In this document: positions 53,448 to 64,000 of the stretch, piece after piece | Layout: each line of letters starts with the position of its first letter | Position numbering within the stretch: position 1 is the first letter of the stretch | Source: Glycine soja | Taxonomy: Eukaryota > Streptophyta > Magnoliopsida > Fabales > Fabaceae | NCBI RefSeq assembly: GCF_004193775.1 | Contig: NC_041002.1 | Coordinates: forward strand, 14,584,113-14,648,112 | Length of the DNA: 64,000 nt | Reading direction: 5' to 3' | The notes under the pieces: model-generated | Databases searched by the model: none | The model's input: only the letters and a program-made list of their open reading frames with translations | Told to the model about the DNA's origin: nothing | Made by a program: the position numbers and the translations under genes

Positions 53448-54859
53448 TGTTCACACTCCGGGATACTACTTGTTTGTGTGGATGCGAAATCTACCGGCAA
53501 GTGCACCGGGTCGTCAAGTAAATAATTAAAACGATGTGAACCGAGTATCGAACTCAGGGAACTTGTTCATTTGGTAAAGGTTTGTTCAATAAGCAGGCAT
53601 TTGCAAACAGAAATCATGATTGTGAATGAAAGTAAAGGTATGTTCTATTCTAATTACAAAATAATAAACGTGAGCAAGTAAGTGTGAAAACAGATATCTA
53701 AAGGCGTTGGGTCCTCTTACTGAGCAAATTGATGCAATTAAGGATCTTTCTCTAATTAAAGATGTTTCTATGTTCTATGCTGAAGGCTCAAGTACTAAAC
53801 ACCGATGTCTCATGAGTTTAGCCTAATTCTAATTAAACTTTGTTCACATATGTCTCTTGTTGAACTTAGCTTAATTGAACAGCTTTATGATCACAGCATA
53901 ATAAAAACTAAATTACCGCACTCCGTGTCCAGACATATGGTAACCTAATCCTGCTCTATCAAGTTCTAAGGAGACAATACATCTTTCAATGCTAAAGCCC
54001 CAAACAGTACACACATATGGGTGATCAAGCCACAAGCATACAATAATAAAGTACTGATAGAAACAATGAACACATAAAACAACCTTAATTAGATAGGGAA
54101 AAAGTTTACATTAGTTACTCAACAAGAATCCCCAACTGAGGATTTAGCCTTCCATAGCAAGGAAGCTTCTTTTACAATGAAGAAGAAGAATTAAGAGAAA
54201 TTTCTTGCTTACAAAGGAGTGGGGATGTCTCCTCTACCTCTAGGAATCTCACAATCACTCAAAAACTCACAAATCTTCCTAAAAGATCAAAACTTGGCTT
54301 CTTTGCTCTGTTTTTTGCCTCTGTGTATTTCACTCTTCAAGCAAGCTCTTACGGCTATTTAATGCTCTCCCTCTCTTTCTACTATTCCAGGCTTAAAAAG
54401 GGCTCACTGACCTCGACATCGCGCTTAGTGCCATTCTTGCCCATAGCGCGAGTAAGTGAATTTTTGCTTAGCGCCAAACTCGTGCTAAGCCTGGAAGGTG
54501 ACAAATGACTCGCTAAGCGAGTTGATGACGCGCTGAGCGTGTGCCTGCATGATGGATTCCCTTCTAGATTCCTTCTATCTGCTAAGCACATTGATGACTT
54601 GGTTAGAGGATGACACTCGCTAAGCGCATTGAGCTCGCTTAGCGAGACATTAACTTTAGCACTTCTTCAAAATAACTCCTTTTTGCCTGAAATTGAAGAG
54701 AAATTGACATTAATTCCATACACAAGGCTTCTACTGAGCACAGATAAAAACAAAGCAAAATTTATTTAGAATCCTACAAAAATAACCATAAATTGGGGAA
54801 AATATATACATTTTGTAAAAGTTTTCTATACAAAAGTTAGTCGTATAAGATGACTAACA
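53448..54859 (-). repeat. Athila-type solo LTR with 5-bp target duplication
   Basis: On the minus strand TGTTAGTCATCTTATACG … GAGTGTGAACA, 1412 bp, flanked on both sides by AAGTG (53443-53447 and 54860-54864). No internal region is attached, so this is a solo LTR left by LTR-LTR recombination. GCGCTAAGC-type motifs occur at 54420-54650. Confidence 0.85.
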
Positions 54860-55061
54860 AAGTGGCATCTCCAATCACCGTTCCTCCTTCTCCATTCTAC
54901 TGCCATTGATCTTCAAGAAGCAAATGACTCTATTGATGAAGAAGATCCAAGCCCTACAAGCTTGTAGGCCTTGGATCTTCTTCATCAATGGAGTCCTTTG
55001 CTTCTTGAAGATCAATGACAGTGGAATGCAGAAGGAGGAAAGGTGATTGGAGATGCCACTT
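54860..55061. repeat. Near-perfect inverted repeat centred on AAGCTT
   Basis: Arms 54860-54960 and 54961-55061, 101 bp each, no indel, about 7 mismatches, no spacer. The match continues outward: 53371-53447, left of the solo LTR, pairs with 55062-55132, so the arms were about 175 bp before the LTR inserted in the left one. Confidence 0.85.
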
Positions 55062-55432
55062 CAAGGAGAAGAGAGTCAAGAACAAGTTCACCACCATAGG
55101 AAGCCATGGATAAGAGCTTGAAGGTTGGAGAAGATGAGTGGAGGGAGAGGGAGAGAAGGGGCACGAAATTTATGCCTCGAATGAGGTCTAAAATTTGAAG
55201 TGTAATTTCTCAAATGATCAAAGTAGAAATAATGCACACAAAAGGCCTCTATTTATAGCCTAAGTGTCACATGAAATTGGAGGGAAATTTGAATTTTATT
55301 CAAATTTCACTTGAATTTAAATTTGTGGAGCTAAATTTGGAGCCTAAAGTTCACTAATTATGATTAGTGAATTTTAGCTATGGTTTAGGCCACTAATCCA
55401 AGATCAAGTCCAAGATTCTCCACTGAGTGTGT
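54961..55432 (-). repeat. Family X LTR fragment
   Basis: Matches 35940-36420 in the same orientation, including the CTATTTATAGCC (complement of TATA box) near 55247. It is cut at 55432/55433 by an Athila-type LTR. Confidence 0.7.
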
Positions 55433-56024
55433 TGTTATTCGTCTTGTACGACTAACTTTTGTATAGAAAAATATTTTCAAAATATGGATAGTTTCTCCCA
55501 ATTTATAGTTATTTTGTAGGAATTGTAAATAAACTTTGCTGTGTTTTGATCTCTCTCATTAGGGTCTCTTTTATTGGAATTAATGTTAAAATCTATAGAA
55601 TTTCAGGTAAAAAGGAGCTAATTTCTTAAAGTACCAAAGTGGTTGTCATGCTAAGCGAACTCAGCGAGCTTAGCGCATATCCATCACTGTGCTTAGCGTG
55701 AAGAAGGATTCTAGAAGAGAAGCTGAATTGAAGCAGCACGCAAAGCGCGAGATCAACCCGCTAAGTGAGTCATCCGTCTCTTGCTAGGCTCAGCGCAGCA
55801 TTGGCGCCAAGCCCAAATCCACTTGTGCTAAGCGTGATGGCGCGATTTCAGAGTCTATTTAAAGCCTGAATTGTCAAAATTAAGGTAACAAAATTATTAG
55901 GCTTTTGCACAAAATTTTAAACACAGACTTTGGAGAGTGAGCTCTAAAGATAGTAGAGGAGAGGAAGCACAGCAAGGGGCCTAGGGTTCATCTTTGAGCG
56001 AGATTAGAGAGTGTTTGAGTGATT
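55433..56024 (+). repeat. Athila-type LTR, 5' part
   Basis: TGTTATTCGTCTTGTACG to GAGTGTTTGAGTGATT, matching 28596-29210. It ends exactly where a minus-strand Athila gag fragment begins. Confidence 0.75.
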
Positions 56025-56345
56025 AAGTGGCTAGATGTGCATACGGGTCGTCATTGGGTAGACCATGAAACAAATTGTTTTGTATCAACTGAATTAATGA
56101 ATGTGGATAGGTTATATCCTATGCTTGAACCTCCGGTCGTGTAATACTAATAAAGAATTGCGGCACACTTGAGCTTGAGTAGTCTTCCAGAGTAACTCTT
56201 CTTGGCTCCTCAGCCATGAAATTTGCTTCAACTAAAACTGTGTGGGATTGCCCTTGAGTTGGAAAACTAGAAGATTCCTCAGAAGATAGAGGTCCTTCTA
56301 GAGTTGCTGCTGCCTCAATGTTTTGCAAAAATTTTATGTTTCTTT
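56024..56345 (-). pseudogene. Athila-type gag N-terminus, minus strand
   Basis: MAEEPRRVTLEDYSSSSVPQ matches the gag start at 30434. After TAG at 56119-56121 the frame goes on (ITYPHSLIQLIQNNLFHG, DPYAHLA) to 56024, where it is joined to a plus-strand LTR fragment. The rest of the element is gone. Confidence 0.78.
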
Positions 56346-56571
56346 ATGCGTTTCCTTTTCTGCAAGTAGCGTTAATTTCCCAGTCTATGGGAATCAAAAC
56401 ACCTACAGAAGACCTTCTTTGCATGCAAAACAAGTAGAATAGTAGTTAACCAATTTAAAAGAACAATAAATTATGTAGTAACTAAATATTCACAAAAATA
56501 ATCAATGAATCAAAGAAAAAAAATGAATCAATGCCTTCAAATTGAATTAAACTTTCCAAATGGAAAGAAGT
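56346..56571 (-). other. Leader between primer site and gag
   Basis: Non-coding; similar to 30081-30400 of the plus-strand element in reverse orientation, including sequence around the pre-gag region. Nothing else is seen. Confidence 0.5.
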
Positions 56572-56589
56572 TCTCCGGCAACGGCGCCA
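56572..56589 (-). promoter_or_regulatory. Primer binding site, Athila-type, minus strand
   Basis: Minus strand TGGCGCCGTTGCCGGAGA, one base different from the site at 30063-30080. Confidence 0.82.
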
Positions 56590-56596
56590 AAATACT

Positions 56597-58050
56597 TGTT
56601 TGCCTCCCCACACAATACCTTTTTCTTAAATTTACTGACACTTATATCAAAGGGGAAGTAATATACCGGCAAGCGCACTGGGTCGTCAAGTATTTAAAAT
56701 TAAAACGGAATGATCCGAGTATCAAACATAGGGAAATTGTTTATTTGGCAAAGCTTTGTTCAATAATCAGGCATTTTGTTGACAAAAAATAATAATTGTG
56801 AATTGAAGTAAAAGTATGATATATCCTAATTAGAAAAGCAGTAAACGCAAGCAATTAAAAGTGACAACAGTGGTTTAAAAGCGTTGGGTCTTTCTAATAA
56901 ACGAGTTGATGCATATAAAGATATTTCTCTAATTAAGAATGTTCTTGTGTTCTATGCTGAAGACTAAAGTACTAAACCTCGATCCCTTGTAAGTTTAGAC
57001 TAATTTAAACCAAGCTTCATCCTTACATCCCTCTTGTTGGACTAGGCTTAATTTAAACAACATTATAATCACATCATAATTAAAAACCAAAAATCCTGCA
57101 ATCTATCCCTAGCAATGCAGTTATCTAGCCCTACTCTATCAAGTTCTAAGGAAACAGTACACTTCCCAGTGCTAAAGTTCCTTACAGTACACACCAATGG
57201 GTGATCAGACCAAAAGCATGCAACAATGAAGCATCGATAGAAGCATTGAACATATAAACCACACTTAATTAGATATGAAAAGTTTTTACATCAACTGTTC
57301 ATTAGAAATCCCCAACTAGGGTTTTAGCAAGCCATAACAAGGAGGCCTTTTCTACAATTAGATAGAGCATACAGAGAAATTGCTGCTTATACAGGGTCCT
57401 CAAAATGAAACCACACCAGAAAATCTAGCCTTCCATGGATTCAAACAGAAAACGCAAATGAAACATGAAGCAGAAACGTAAATGAACAAGAACGTAAATG
57501 AACAGAAACGTAAATGCACAGAAACGTAAATGAACAGAAACGTAAATGAAAGTAGAAGAAGAAGCAAGAATGAACTCGTAATAAGAAGCAGAAAACGGAA
57601 ATTTGCATTAAGAACGAAAACTATAACAAGGGAACAGAAAAACGTGAAAACCTAAAACCAAAGCTCTGAATAATGAAAATAGCATAACAGAATGCCTTCA
57701 CGAATCCCAAGGCAGCTATTTAAAAAAGAGTCACTCAAAGTCACTGGGCCCTATTACAATACTCTGGCCCAAAACGAAATAAACACTGAACAACATAAAA
57801 TAAAATTGCGAAATTTCCTAATTAGAAATTAACTAAGGTAAGCGCTGCTTTATTTGCCCTCTTCAAGTCCACAACCAAAATCCGGATTAAGCCCAATGTT
57901 TCATTAATTCCTGAAATTAGATTAAAAACATCAAATTAGCTAAATGAGCCCAAATAATAAAACTGCCTAATTAATTGACAATTAAGATCAATCAATGATT
58001 AAAATGGTGCAAAAAGGGTTTAGAAAATAGAAGAAAATGATGGCACATCA
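56597..58050 (-). repeat. Athila-group LTR (family Y), 5' LTR
   Basis: 1454 bp; minus strand TGATGTGCCATCATTTTC … GAGGCAAACA, seven bases before the primer site. U3 resembles 42800-43007. It abuts a Tekay RT start at 58051, which it seems to have interrupted. A 16-bp minisatellite lies at 57477-57550. Confidence 0.72.
57477..57550. repeat. 16-bp minisatellite
   Basis: About four to five units of GAACAGAAACGTAAAT type in tandem, with small variants (GCACAG for GAACAG). Confidence 0.8.
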
Positions 58051-59779
58051 CCCATCTTTCTTCTTCACTAACAACATTGGTGCTCCCCATGGAGACACAC
58101 TAGGTCTCACAAATTGCTTATCCAACAACTCCTCTAACTGTTTCTTAACCTCGACTGACTCTATAGGTCCTATAAGGGGCTACAGATATAGGTCCAACAC
58201 TGGGTACCAGGTTTATGGAAAACTTTATATCTCTCTCAGGTGGTAAACTGGATATATCCTCAGGGAACACTTCAGGAAACTCTCTGACAATAAGGAGATC
58301 ACCCATGGAAACCTTTGACTCTACTTCTAGGTTAGACAAGATCATGTATACTTGAGCATCTTCTTTTAAAGATGTCACAACTTGGTTAGCAGAGATAAAC
58401 ATCCTATCCTTACTCACTTTAGAATCATCAAACACCACAGTTTTATCAAAATAGTTTAATAACACATGGTTTGAAGATAACCAATCCATACCCAGAATAA
58501 CATCAATTTGGGTCAAAGGCAAACAAATCAGATCAGTCAATAATGTTCTACTATAAATTTGCACAGGACAATTCAAACACACATTAAAAGTTAAAACAGA
58601 AACACTAGTTGGGGTCTCTACCACCAAATCTTTATTTAAAGAAGACACAGAAAACTTAAGTTTCTCTACTCATGAATAAGATATAAATGAATGGGTCGCA
58701 CCAGAATTGAATAGCAAGAGTAAAGGAATCCCACTTATGAAACATTTACCTTGGATTGGATCTTTGGATTTCAAAGCATCGACACTGTTAAGAGTAAAGA
58801 CCCTTCCCGTAGCCTTTCGACATTAAGACCCCCACCATTTTGCTGCTTCTTGGGATATGGGCAATCTTTCTGAATATGTCCCTCCTGCCAGCAGTTGAAG
58901 CAGATCATGTCCCTATCAGTACAATTTAAGGAGATGTGGCCTAGCCTACCTAACCTGAAACAAATGATCTAGATGGAGAAAGTAGTGGGTTTGCAACCAC
59001 TACCACCAGCAAACCCCATAACAACAGTCCTCTTATTGTTGGGGAGATTACCATGTTGCTTAGGAGGGGTCGAGTATGGTTTTGCCTAATTTTGAGATCT
59101 ATTCTTTTTATTCTTCATTGGGCCCGTACTTCTATAATAAGTTGTCATGTCTCAAAAGTCCTCATCCCAAATCTGACACATGTTCACCAGAAGTGGAAAC
59201 TGACAAACACCCTGATAGTTCACAGCTTGCTTCACCTCAGGTCGCAAGCTGTTCAGAAACTTCGCACATTTTGAACTTTCACCATCTCTTCCTTGGTAGC
59301 AAGGAAAGTACCTCACTAGCTCCTCAAACTTGGTTGCATATTCACCCACAATCAGGTTGCCCTACTTGAGCTCTAGGAACTCCATCTCCTTTTTTGTTTC
59401 TAACACATTCTATAAAGTATTTCTCTAGAAATACCCTCTTAAAGGTTTCTTAGGTCACAGGTTGACCTTCAACCTCCAAGCATTGGCGAGTTTTCTCCCA
59501 CTAATACTTAGCTTTTTCCCCTAGAGTATATCTACCAAAAGCAACCTTCTACCCCTCCGAACACTGCATCACTCAAAAGATTTTCTCAATCTACCTTATC
59601 CAATTATGAGCACTATCAAGGTTGTATCCTCCATTGCAAGCAGGTGGATTATTTCATTGGAAGCGGCCCAACCCTTGATACTCAACAACTCCAGTAGCTT
59701 CTCCCTTATTCTGATTCCTCATAGCCTGAGCTAAGGCTTGGAGAGCATCTACTATCACATGATCATTCTATCCAACCAT
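58051..59779 (-). pseudogene. Tekay-type gypsy gag, protease and RT start
   Basis: Minus strand. Gag starts near 59779; it is readable but full of stops (NDHVIVDALQALAQAMRNQ; later YATKFEELVRYFPCYQGRDG). Zinc knuckle CFNCWQEGHIQKDC at 58902-58861. Protease reads LLFNSGATHSFIS, where the family has Asp before SGA, so the catalytic residue is Asn; later DVILGMDWLSSNHVLLN. RT begins EFPEVFPEDISSLPPERD and QLEELLDK … SPWGAP … VKKKDG, then stops at 58051 against an LTR. Confidence 0.78.
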
Positions 59780-60270
59780 TACTCCCTATGCACACCAAGA
59801 AGTGAGAACATGGAAGGAATACACACAAGAAAAAAAAACAGAAAAAATCACACTTATCTCAAGTCCCTACGTAGTTATTCTTGAGAGTTGATTCCTCGAG
59901 AAATTACTCCTCTAAAATGGTCCTCTCTCAAGACATTAACACTCATTTCCCATCCATTTTATTCCTGACCACTTGCCATATCATCCCATTGCACTTCACA
60001 AATTATACAAATGGTTAGTCTGATAACTTATGACAAGGCATTGAAACTCTTGGTATAGTAGACATTATGGATATATACATGTTATGACTACACCAATCAA
60101 ATCCCTATGACCCATGGAAATACAACAAGGTGGGTAAGTTCCAAATAGAAACAACCAAAGTAACCATCAAACGATCAGGTGCTTAAACATCAGACATTCA
60201 ACAAGGCAACCTAAGAATGCACAGAGAAACACAACAAACTCACAACTCACTAGCCGAAAGGTTCAACCTA
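59780..60270 (-). other. Tekay leader
   Basis: Non-coding stretch between gag and the primer-site relic. No gene or repeat found. Confidence 0.45.
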
Positions 60271-60689
60271 GCTCTAATACAACTAATGTAACAACCCGCC
60301 TCGTCGCTACAATATTATTACTCTAAACTGCAAAAATTCTAATATTTTTAAAATGAAAAATCCGTTAATTTGCTTATGAAAAATGAGAGTAAATTTTTCA
60401 CGATATACGTTCATCAAACAATGCACAAATACTTAAATGAATACATATAGATATATTAACTCAGTACTCATCCTCCACATGACGGAAAGTAAATTAGTTC
60501 ATACATATAATTAAATTTGTGATTTACATCTTCAATTTAAAAGAACTATAGAATCAGCTACAAAGTAGTTGATTAACAAAACAAAACTCTCTCCCCAAAT
60601 AATCCCAACGTTATCACGTCGGCTTGGTGGCTCCAACAAAAGAATCTCGCTCCATGTAATCTACAAAGTAGTTGATTAACAAAACACAA
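60271..60689 (-). repeat. Tekay primer-site relic and LTR end
   Basis: Minus strand TTGTATTAGAGC (60282-60271) is a decayed initiator-Met site. The LTR end GGCGGGTTGTTACA lies at 60300-60287. Inside the LTR an AGCTACAAAGTAGTTGATTA-like segment occurs near 60557 and again near 60661. The right limit near 60689 meets the leader of a different gypsy family. Confidence 0.6.
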
Positions 60690-61669
60690 CTCTTTCCTGG
60701 ACACCGATTTTTCTGCCAACTTGTGTGATTTTTCTTATTTTTTCCTTTAACCCAAATCGCTTGGTTCTTTTTTTTTTTTTAATTTTGGTCCAGATGTCTA
60801 GAAAATTCAGTAAAACTTTCAGCTCAAAAAACGTAGTGACCAATTCCCAGTAATTTATTCAAATTCGTATGTTCAAGCTGCCAGCACCAGCGATTTCAAC
60901 CTAGAAAACAAGAGTAATGTTTATGTTGCTTAAGGCTTGGATAGTTACAATTTGTGTTTGCTTATGCTCAATTATCTTGAATAACACAATTCAAGAGAGC
61001 TTAAGACTTATTTTGATTCACAAATTCAGCCACAACTCAGCACCACAACTCGACTTCATCATAGGCATCATGTAGGAAACTTAGAAAACAGAAAAAAAAA
61101 AGAGTTCAACAACAAGACTACTTCTAGGAATTGATTTAGAACATGTTATGAACTAAATAACATGCATGAATTAGACTCAAAATTCAAAAGATAGGCTAAG
61201 AATGACAAGAATACATGAACAAATGTATCTAGAATTCAATAAACAAAATAAAAATTCAACACAAACTTAGAACATAATGTGACAATTACTATGACTAAAC
61301 ATGACTCTAAGACAACATGGATTAAGTGATTTACACTTAGATTTTTGTGTTTTTTTTTTCTAATCAATATTTTGGAAGAAAATTTAGATCTAAGGTTCAG
61401 CACAAGAATATTATGAATAAAAAATGATAGAACCTAAAATCAACACAAAAACATGATTCAAGAGTAGATCTACAAAATTTGAACCATAGAAATGCATGAA
61501 CAAGTGTAGATCTAAGATTTAATCGGTTTATTTTTTTTTTTGAATCTACTCTAAACAGCACCAAACCATAATACAATGGAGGATATACATGGAGAATAAG
61601 ATGAAGAACAAGGAATTAAACAGAATTCACCGAACAAAAAGATAGAGGAAGCACATGATGAAGATGCTC
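60690..61669 (-). other. Leader of a family X (element A type) gypsy
   Basis: Matches 41265-41800 over its left half. It runs from the primer site at 61681-61670 leftward and ends at the Tekay LTR. No coding frame. Confidence 0.6.
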
Positions 61670-61681
61670 TGATACCACATA
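61670..61681 (-). promoter_or_regulatory. Primer binding site, family X
   Basis: Minus strand TGGTATCAGAGC, exact initiator-Met site, directly after the LTR tail ending GGAGCTTACATTATG. Confidence 0.72.
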
Positions 61682-61682
61682 A

Positions 61683-61821
61683 TGTAAGCTCCATTGGAGC
61701 TTGTAGGCTTAGGATCTTTTTCATCAATGGATTCCTTTGCTTCTTGGAAGATGAATGGCAGCGGAATGGAGAAGGAAGAGAGAGAGAGGAGATTCCACTT
61801 CAAGGAGAAGATGAGTCTAGA
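61683..61821 (-). repeat. Family X LTR tail, inverted relative to the next entry
   Basis: About 139 bp of LTR 3' end on the minus strand. It is the inverted counterpart of 62445-62583, so the two ends of 61683-62583 look like long terminal inverted repeats. Confidence 0.7.
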
Positions 61822-62586
61822 ACCCTAGAAATATAGGATTTTTCAGCCCTTGTATTTTAGGGCACCTAGACTAGTTTTTGTATTAGGGGTAGTTTTGTAA
61901 TTTCATGTGCACTAAGTGAATATTTGATGTGTGTGGTTGGAAATAAATTTAATTGAATTGGTAGAATCCCAATCCAATTAAATTTTGGAGGGGGAGGTGA
62001 GCATTTGCTTACTACACCCCATTGCTATATCATATAGTCACGCTTTGTGCATGTCCTTCATGCTTTACATGCCTCATGACACCTAAGCACACTTAGTGGA
62101 GAATCTTGGAATTGATCTTGGATTAGTGGGCTGAACCATAACTAAAATTCACTAATCATAATTACTGAAATTTTGGCTCCAAAGTTTGGCTCCACAAATT
62201 CAATTTCAAATTCAAGTGAAATTTGAATTGAAATTCAAATTTCCCTCCAATTTTGTGTGACACTTAGGCTATAAATAGAGGTCATGTGTGTGCATATTTT
62301 TGAACTTTGATCATTTGAATATTAACTTCAGATTTCAGAGCTCTTTTTTAGAGCACAAAATTTCATGCTCTTCTCTCCCTCTCCCTTCATTCATCTCCTT
62401 CTTCCTCCAAGCTCTTATCCATGGCCTCCTATGGTGGTGAGCTTCTTCTAGACTCATCTTCTCCTTGAAGTGGTGTCTCCTCTCTCTCTTCCTTCTCCAT
62501 TCCGCTGCCATTCATCTTCCAAGAAGCAAAGGAATCCATTGATGAAGAAGATCCTAGGCCTACAAGCTCCAATGGAGCTTACATCA
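61822..62586 (+). repeat. Family X LTR, plus orientation, 5'-truncated
   Basis: From TAGGATTTTTCAGCCC to GGAGCTTACATCA, with TATA box TATAAATAG at 62270-62278. It abuts an Athila RT relic at 62587; no matching 5-bp duplication is seen at its two ends. Confidence 0.7.
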
Positions 62587-64000
62587 TCTAGTCCATGAAG
62601 GGAAGTGGATAATGGTCTTTCCGAGTGGCATCATTCAATTTCCTGTAATCAATGCATATTCTCCACCCAGTGGCAGTCCTTGTGGATATTAATTCATCTT
62701 TATCATTTTTCATCATTGTCATACCTCCCTTCTTGGGAACAACCTGCACAGGGCTAACCCATGCACTATCTGAGATGGGATAAATGAGTCCTGCTTCCAG
62801 CAATTTAAGTACTTCCTTTCGCACCTCTTCTTTCATGATCGGGTTCAATCATCTTTGGGGCTGCCTCACTCGCTTGTAATTAGCTTCCATATTAATTTTG
62901 TGCATGCAGTAAGATGGATTGATCCCTTTTAAGTCAGAGATGTGCCATCCAGTCGCTGCTTTGTGCTTCTTCAAAATCTGCACCAGTTGATCCTCTACTA
63001 TCTTCTTCAAAGAGCTGCTAATGATAACAGGTTTGGCTTCATTGTCCTCTAGAAATACATACTTCAAATGTGAAGGCAAGGTCTTCAATTCCAATTTGGG
63101 TTTTTCTATTTGTCCACTGTTCTTCAATTCTTCAAACACAGTATGTCTCTCAAAATTTTCCCCTGCACCCTCTAACTCTTTAATACAAACCTACACTTCA
63201 TGTTCCTCCTCCTTGGTCAGACATTCTATATGATTAGTCAGTGCTTTTTCCAAAGGGTAATGCAGTACCATGGCTGTAGCTGCTGTTTTATCTCTCTTTC
63301 TACCTTCTCCACATCAAAGCAGGCTTTCTGATCACTTGGGTGCTTCATTACTTCAAATAAGTCGAATGAAATTTTCTGATCCTCCACACTCAGTTCTAAT
63401 TTTCCTTTCCCCATATCTACTATACATCTAGCGGTGGATATGAAAGGATGTCCCAAAATTATGGGAATTTCAGGATCCTCCTCTATATCCATAACCACAA
63501 AATCTGCAGGAAAGATGAGATGCTTGACCTGAACCAGAACGTCTTCAATCACTCCATAGGGTTTGGTGACGGAGCGATCAACTAGCTATAAAGTCATCCA
63601 AGTAGGCATTATCTCCAGATCTCCAAGTCTCTGGCACATGGAGAGTGGCATCAAATTAATACTGGCTCCGAAATCAATAAGAGCCTTGCCTTCTGAAACT
63701 TCTTCTATAGAACAAGGTATAGTGACACTGCCTGGATCCTTATGCTTCGGTGGAAGGATATGTTGAATAACAACAATGTAGTTTCCTTCCACAACTATGG
63801 TGTCACTGTGGATGTACTTATTCTTCTTAGTTAGCATATCTTTAAAAAATTTAGCATAGAGTGGCATCTGCTATAAAGCTTCTCCAAAGGGCATTGAAAT
63901 TTCTAGCTTCTTGAAAATATCCAGAAATCTAGCAAGATGTCTTTCTTTGTCTTTTCTAGAAGGTAGCAAGGGATATGGTACTTCTTTCCCTTCAGCTGAA
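62587..64000 (-). pseudogene. Athila-group protease and RT N-terminus, cut by window edge
   Basis: Minus strand. From the edge: HLARFLDIFKKLEISMPFGE, TAG, QMPLYAKFFKDMLTKKNKYI, protease core ALIDFGASINLMPLSMC, TAG, then HLIFPADFVVMDIEEDPEI and ILGHPFIS. After a frameshift the linker ILKKHKAATGWHISDLKG and RT start ISDSAWVSPVQVVPKKGG and YRKLNDATRKDHYPLPFMD follow. A TGA at 62849-62851 stands where the paralogue near 45345 has CGA. The RT catalytic core is missing because a family X LTR lies at 62586. Confidence 0.82.

Noticed and set aside
57477..57550. CRISPR-like array of short repeats
   Set aside because: Direct 16-bp units without unique spacers, in a plant LTR; a simple minisatellite.
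61683..62583. DNA transposon or MITE with 140-bp terminal inverted repeats
   Set aside because: No matching target duplication at the two ends, and the segment has an LTR end and TATA box with a primer site next to it; kept as an LTR with inverted tail.

Overview
The window looks like repeat-rich plant chromosomal DNA, most likely soybean (Glycine max) or a close relative. The main reason is a Ty1/copia element at 18905-28345 with the organisation of soybean SIRE1: tRNA-iMet primer site, gag, pol, then an envelope-like frame in phase with pol behind a single UAG followed by CAAUUA. I found no host gene, rRNA, tRNA or CRISPR array. Nearly every stretch can be assigned to an LTR retrotransposon, a fragment of one, or a low-complexity tract, as in a pericentromeric nest.

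Layout. 1-7412: Ogre/Tat-type Ty3/gypsy element on the minus strand, running off the left edge, with gag, an extra ORF1, leader, primer site and a 2.0-kb LTR. 7413-10535: relics of Sire-lineage copia elements (minus) around a very G-poor tract. 10540-15061: a second Ogre (minus) without ORF1, its LTR cut at 15061. 15062-28345: SIRE1 as a tandem: a 5'-truncated copy, a shared LTR, then a full internal region and a second LTR; the 4848 bases 15062-19909 recur at 23498-28345 with no difference I could find. 28596-47407: an Athila/Calypso-type gypsy element (plus) with LTR, primer site, gag, protease, env-like frame, 3' UTR and 3' LTR, but no reverse transcriptase, RNase H or integrase; other elements sit inside it at 35916-46380. 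47408-48491: small Ogre and gypsy fragments. 48492-53397: a Reina-like gypsy element (minus) with a nearly open pol. 53448-54859: an Athila-type solo LTR with perfect 5-bp duplications, lying inside one arm of an older inverted repeat. 55433-64000: more Athila, Tekay and Reina-like fragments, ending in an Athila protease/RT relic off the right edge.

How it works together. Only the SIRE1 unit keeps nearly all its parts, and its gag and pol are split by one in-frame TAA. All other coding regions carry stops, frameshifts or deletions. Several stops can be checked against an intact paralogue in the same window, and those are C-to-T or G-to-A changes, as expected for methylated, silenced repeats.

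The least expected signals are non-coding: hairpins in the Ogre LTRs with a constant loop and covarying stems, an Ogre leader that looks better conserved than its gag, GATGTC/GACATC dyads through SIRE1, and a GCGCTAAGC motif scattered through the Athila-type elements.
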